From: Golubevia sp. BC0850
Lineage: Eukaryota; Basidiomycota; Exobasidiomycetes; Golubeviales; Golubeviaceae
Length of the DNA stretch: 64,000 nucleotides
Assembly (NCBI GenBank): GCA_012976225.1
Contig: JAAVVG010000003.1
Location: 248,001-312,000, forward strand
Direction: 5' to 3'
The stretch's first letter is position 1. Every line of letters begins with the position of its first letter. The position numbers were made by a program, and so were the translations under genes. The notes beneath the pieces are model-generated. The model saw only the letters and a program-made list of their open reading frames with translations, made no database searches and was not told the DNA's origin. This document shows, piece after piece, positions 60,116 to 64,000 of this stretch.

Positions 60116-60691
60116 ATGACAAACGAACACAGGAAACCAACTCAACTCTCGATCTCCCCTCAAGCCAGGATGCCACTATCTCTGAACAAACGTAGACCCA
60201 CCCCTTCATCGCTCAACTTCAAGGATTTGGACGTAGCGCTGCAAAGAAGAAGGATGGGGAGGCCCAAGTATCTCCTCCCGAAGGAACTGTTAGGAAACGA
60301 TAAGACAAAAGTCTACTTAGATCCTGAAGAATCTCCTCAAAGCAAAACCAAAACAAGGTGCGACTCTGTCCAAGACGGGTTCTCTTCTTCGTTCCCTATT
60401 GAGATTAAATCCTTCAGAAGATATTTGGATCATGAGGGCAGAGAGGTTAAGGTTCAGTCAAGTGTAGAGGATATCGAAAAAGGAAATTCTAAGAAGGTCA
60501 AAGGGATGAAAGAGGTGGAATTCAAATCGAAAAAGGGGGTTTCGAGAAGACGTAGCTCGGAGAGTTGGGGAACTTCTTCTTCCTCCTCCTCTTCTAGGTC
60601 AAGCTTTGAATCTAAAGATGAGGTTGGATACGGCTGGGAGGCAGAGATTCTAGGTCTTCAGAGACCAGAGAACACTTCTTGGTGGAACTGA
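60116..60691 (+). CDS. Hypothetical protein, 191 aa, basic
   Basis: Single-exon frame, not recognised. Starts MTNEHRKPTQLSISPQAR. It is basic in the first half (LNKRRPTPSSLNFKDLDVALQRRRMGRPKYLLPKELL), with FPIEIKSFRRYLDHEGREVKV in the middle and a Ser-rich tract (SWGTSSSSSSSRSSFES). It ends WEAEILGLQRPENTSWWN. No signal peptide or membrane segment. Codon use and an ATG after a CT-rich leader favour a real gene; the conserved-looking core is residues 35-70. It could be a nuclear or RNA-linked protein from its charge, but this is speculative. Confidence 0.5.
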   Translation: MTNEHRKPTQLSISPQARMPLSLNKRRPTPSSLNFKDLDVALQRRRMGRPKYLLPKELLGNDKTKVYLDPEESPQSKTKTRCDSVQDGFSSSFPIEIKSFRRYLDHEGREVKVQSSVEDIEKGNSKKVKGMKEVEFKSKKGVSRRRSSESWGTSSSSSSSRSSFESKDEVGYGWEAEILGLQRPENTSWWN

Positions 60692-61474
60692 TGAGTCTAC
60701 TACTACTTGACACAACCTAATTTGAAATAGTCTGGGCTGAGGCGCTGAGAATAAAATGCAACAGAAAGGGTGATCCTTCTCCTCTTTGTTCTCTAGTGTG
60801 TGTCATTGACAAATAAGTTGGAGTGAACGTTTTGATGAAACCCAGAAATGGAAACCAGACGATCAAGAGATAGGTTGCGTACCGACTTCGAAGAGAAGCG
60901 ACCTCGTGGACGAATTGCGAAGCCAGCTCCCAACAAAAGTCAACCCTTCCTCTCTACTCTCCTCATCCTTCCCTCCCCCTTCTTTCGCTCGAGTAGTCGA
61001 AAGGATAGAAGAAAGGTGAAGGCTAAATCAATTCCTCAACTTCGAACCCTTTAACGATCAACGTTCCATGCGTGAGTTTGAAGGAGGGAGAAACGTAGAC
61101 CCAGCTGTCACCTAACTCTCTTCTATATCCATCTTCTCCCCCTTCCTTTCCATTCGATAGCTGTCTACCTATTCTTATTCAGTTCTTCCTTCATTTCCAA
61201 TCAACCTCAACTCTCGTCAAGCAAAGCAATAGCCTCAATTCAAACGGTCAATTGTTAATTGTCCCACCTTCTCTTTGGGCCCTAATCAAAAGGTTGAACT
61301 TTATACCCTCAAGACTTTCTTCCTTCTTCTTCTTCTTCTTCTTCCTCTTCCTTCAACCCTTTCTACTTCATAGATAGTAGTCAAATCCAAACAAGTACCT
61401 TCAAATCGAACCTCCATTAAAGATCAAGTGAAGAGGATAAGGGACTTTGCAGTCATACGAGTTGCCAGACAAGT
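60692..61474. other. Intergenic, kinase promoter region
   Basis: 783 bp, no gene. A (TTC)n-type tract lies near 61320-61345 and the last 100 bp read as leader to ATG 61475. Confidence 0.55.
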
Positions 61475-62241
61475 ATGTCTCGCTCCTCTGGTGCTGCTGC
61501 CATTGCCATGGAAGATAACTGGAGAAGAAGAGATCCAATTCAACATCATCAACATCAACAATCTACCAATACCTCATCTTCTCTTCATTCTTCTTCTTCA
61601 ACTTCCGCCTCCTCCAGGCGATTCCATGGTCATGGCAACCATCCTCCCGCAACAACTGATTCCAATGGTGGTGGAAACTTTGGTAGAAGTCTAGGTAGTC
61701 ATCAGAACGGCGTGTTGGGAGCCAAAGTCAATAAGTCTGTTGGAAATGGTCGGAATGAAAGGAGTCTGGCGTTGGATAAGGGAAGGGAAACCGAAAGAGA
61801 GATGGAGAGAGCTCAGTGGAGAAGGCAAGCGGTGGCTGCTGCTGCTGGAATCGGTCATTCCTATCCCTCCAACAACAACACATTTACATCAACTTCTACA
61901 AGTACAAACTCCTTCTCTCGAGCTCAACCAGGATCTCCAGCCAAGAGCAGATTCACTGGAGCGAAGGACTCCTTCCTAGCTCCAGCCACTCCTCTCCAAC
62001 CTCTTCACACTGGACCAGAACTGAATAGGACCAGCAACCCCAACGGCGTGGACGGAGCAACTCATGCTGAGAATTGGGCTCTAACTCCTGCCAACTCTCT
62101 GCCGAGCTTGCCTGGAACTCCATCAAAACCTCATCAAGTCGACTTCTGGCAACAGAGGTCCAACGCTGCTCCCAGCGACCCTTCAAGAGGAAGCCTGAGA
62201 AACGCTTCTCCTCGACCTCCAGTCCTATCAACATCTATGAA

Positions 62242-62317
<76 letters not shown>

Positions 62318-64000
62318 CGCTCCTCTGCTGTGCCTCCGGTTAGGTCTTCGGTCGATGGTGCTCTAGGTGGTCTATCTTCAAGTAAGAACTCCAGTCCAAA
62401 GATGGCCAACGCCCCCGCTTTCACAAGTCCAACTCATCCTTCACTAGCAAGAGTGGTTGCTACTGGTTCGCCTAAAAGATCTCCCCTGTCTCTCGCATCA
62501 GCAAGTCTCTTCACTCGGGACGCAACTTCTCCCTTCGTCTTGCATGCTCCTCACGCTAGACAGGCTCCTCTCAGTCCAACCTCTGCCAGGAAACGATCGG
62601 TCTCTCCAGCAACCTCTCCGCTTTTAGGTAGCGATCTGGTAGCAGGTCAAGGATCGGGTGCTTCAAGTATCACTCAAGCTTTGTCTAACGCCGCATCTTC
62701 GAACTCTCCTCATGGACACCCTACGATGTCAAGGAGAGGTTCGAACAACAGTCTAGCTTCCATTCAAGGTGGTCATTCGCTCGCTCACTCCAGGAGGACC
62801 TCTCAAGTCTACTCTTCAGCACAGTCCTTCATCTCTAGCGGGACGAATGCGTCCAGAATGATCCAGAGTTACGGAGTCTACAGGCCACCTCATCTGAGAA
62901 GGGATTCGGTCCACGCTCTGAAGCCTGCTGTTGCCCACTACGACAGAATCAGAACTCCAAGTTTAAGAGGTCAGAGCCGGTCTAGGGAATCTTCCGTCTC
63001 TGTGGCAAGTAGAGCTGGAAGCAGGCCGCCCTCAGCAGTCCCCTTCAATCATCACAACACGATTCCAGAGGACGGAGTCACGGAGATCAGACCAAGACTG
63101 GGCAGCTTCGGCAGCTTCTTGAACGCTGAGGAGGAAGATCAATCTGAGCAAGAGATTCTGGAGGAGGAGGACTACTTGGGAGATGAGCAAGAAGCCACAA
63201 GACTGGAGGGGTCATCCGAATGTCAAAGCGTGATCACTCCAAGGCAGGCGGATGGACCGGACGCTTCTGAACTGGAAGCCAAGTTGAAGGAAGCTGAAGA
63301 GAGATACGGATATCGTCAAGATCAAGATACTTACTCTGAAGACGTCGGATCTCAATCCCAGGTGGTGAGGTCGGAAACGACCGATGATGTGGATCTCAAC
63401 TTCGAAGATGTCATGAATCCTTCTATCACTGAAAGCTACTGCGCTAGTAGGAGAGGCAGCGTACTTGGAGAAGCTGTTGACATCTTCGAAGTTGGTGATC
63501 GACTAGGGCCTGGGATGGAGCATGATGGCTACACGATCAGAATCGCCGAGACTTCTCAAGGATTTAGAGATCAACCTGAAGACATTGGACTTTCTGGATC
63601 GGAACTGGAAGTAGTCAGGAAGTTGGGAGAAGGAAGCTATGCTGTCGTTTATCTGGTCAGAGAAGTCGAGGCTTCAGAACGGAGTGACAGGAATAGATCG
63701 ACCGAAGAAGACGATGAGGGAGCTTTTGGACTTGCTGAGGACTCTTTCAGCTCTAGTGGAAATGCATCAGTTCCCGTTCCAAGTAGCAAGTCTGGATCAA
63801 AGATGGGAAGAGCAAGCTTAGGACCGGGAGACGAGACTTTGATTGAAGAAGGCGACAGAACTGTCGCTGGAGGCGGAGCCGACTCGGAGGACGTTTACAG
63901 TAGCACCCTCAAAGCAACGGAAACGCTATCTCTCCGGAATACTAGCTCTCCTTCTTTCAGCTCTAGAGATTGGAAGGAGAAGCCAGAACCTAGGGAGTTT
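61475..64000 (+). CDS. Large Ser/Thr protein kinase, N-terminal part (runs off the right edge)
   Basis: One open exon of 842 codons with no stop to the edge. The first ~700 residues are disordered: Ser/Asn/His-rich, with an Ala-Pro repeat (about 258-282) and many SPxR/S or RRxS motifs that look like phosphorylation sites. The kinase domain begins with ELEVVRKLGEGSYAVVYLVREV, whose glycine-rich loop GEGSYAVV is at about 718-725. The usual lysine strand does not follow at once: an insert (EASERSDRNRSTEEDDEGAF onward, at least 100 residues) splits the N-lobe at this point, so the catalytic loop lies beyond the window. This resembles fungal Ran1/Ksp1-like kinases with long tails, but the subfamily cannot be fixed without the rest. 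Start ATG 61475 begins MSRSSGAAAIAMEDNW; an inner ATG 11 codons later is also possible. Confidence 0.8.
62243..62317 (+). repeat. (CCTGCT)12 hexanucleotide repeat coding Ala-Pro
   Basis: Twelve perfect CCTGCT units inside the kinase gene encode an Ala-Pro stretch. Perfect identity between units implies recent expansion or slippage. Confidence 0.9.

Overview
This window is nuclear DNA from a fungus, most likely a basidiomycete. Protein genes carry many short GT-AG introns, mostly 77-130 nt and often with GTGAGT donors. The catalogue is fungal: PIG-M, Rrp15, Utp5, a Pps1-type phosphatase, a Ypt31/Rab11 GTPase and an Nbr1-type receptor. Codon use and base composition are moderate (GC roughly in the mid 40s by eye). 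A Pucciniomycotina-like yeast or rust relative would fit, but the exact lineage cannot be fixed from this sequence. There are no operons. Exon models were built by hand from splice signals, reading frame and family motifs, and nearly all main models close in frame.

Layout. 0-16 kb: the 5' end of the P5A ATPase SPF1 (minus), a Pfa4-type DHHC palmitoyltransferase (plus), a small secreted cysteine protein (plus), a GPI-anchored secreted protein (minus), a flavin-reductase-like enzyme full of microexons (minus), a 121-residue orphan (plus), a broken FAD monooxygenase (plus) and the GPI mannosyltransferase PIG-M/GPI14 (plus). 16-33 kb: MCM6 (minus), a nine-exon cytochrome P450 (plus), a ZCCHC8-like zinc-knuckle/PSP gene with frame breaks (plus), RRP15 (minus), succinyl-CoA ligase beta (plus) and a broken F-box gene (plus). 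33-47 kb: an Nbr1-like autophagy receptor with three ZZ fingers (minus), IBA57 (minus), UTP5/WDR43 (plus), RPC31 of RNA polymerase III (minus) and a Ypt31/Rab11 GTPase (plus). 47-64 kb, all plus strand with long pyrimidine-rich spacers: a PPS1-type dual-specificity phosphatase, an oversized uroporphyrinogen-III synthase, a BTG/Tob-domain protein, a 191-residue orphan and the N-terminal part of a large Ser/Thr kinase running off the right edge.

Several housekeeping genes sit in head-to-head pairs over 200-280 bp promoters: SPF1/PFA4, RRP15/LSC2, IBA57/UTP5 and RPC31/YPT31. RRP15, UTP5 and RPC31 all serve ribosome or Pol III output, but each faces an unrelated partner, so no functional cluster is implied. 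No biosynthetic cluster, CRISPR array, intact transposon, rRNA or convincing tRNA was found.

The most unusual signals are an intron that splits the SPF1 start codon (AT|G), coding exons of 13, 18, 26, 27 and 29 nt, C-homopolymers in introns including a C15G7 block in the P450 gene, and a group of broken genes lying among perfectly intact neighbours.
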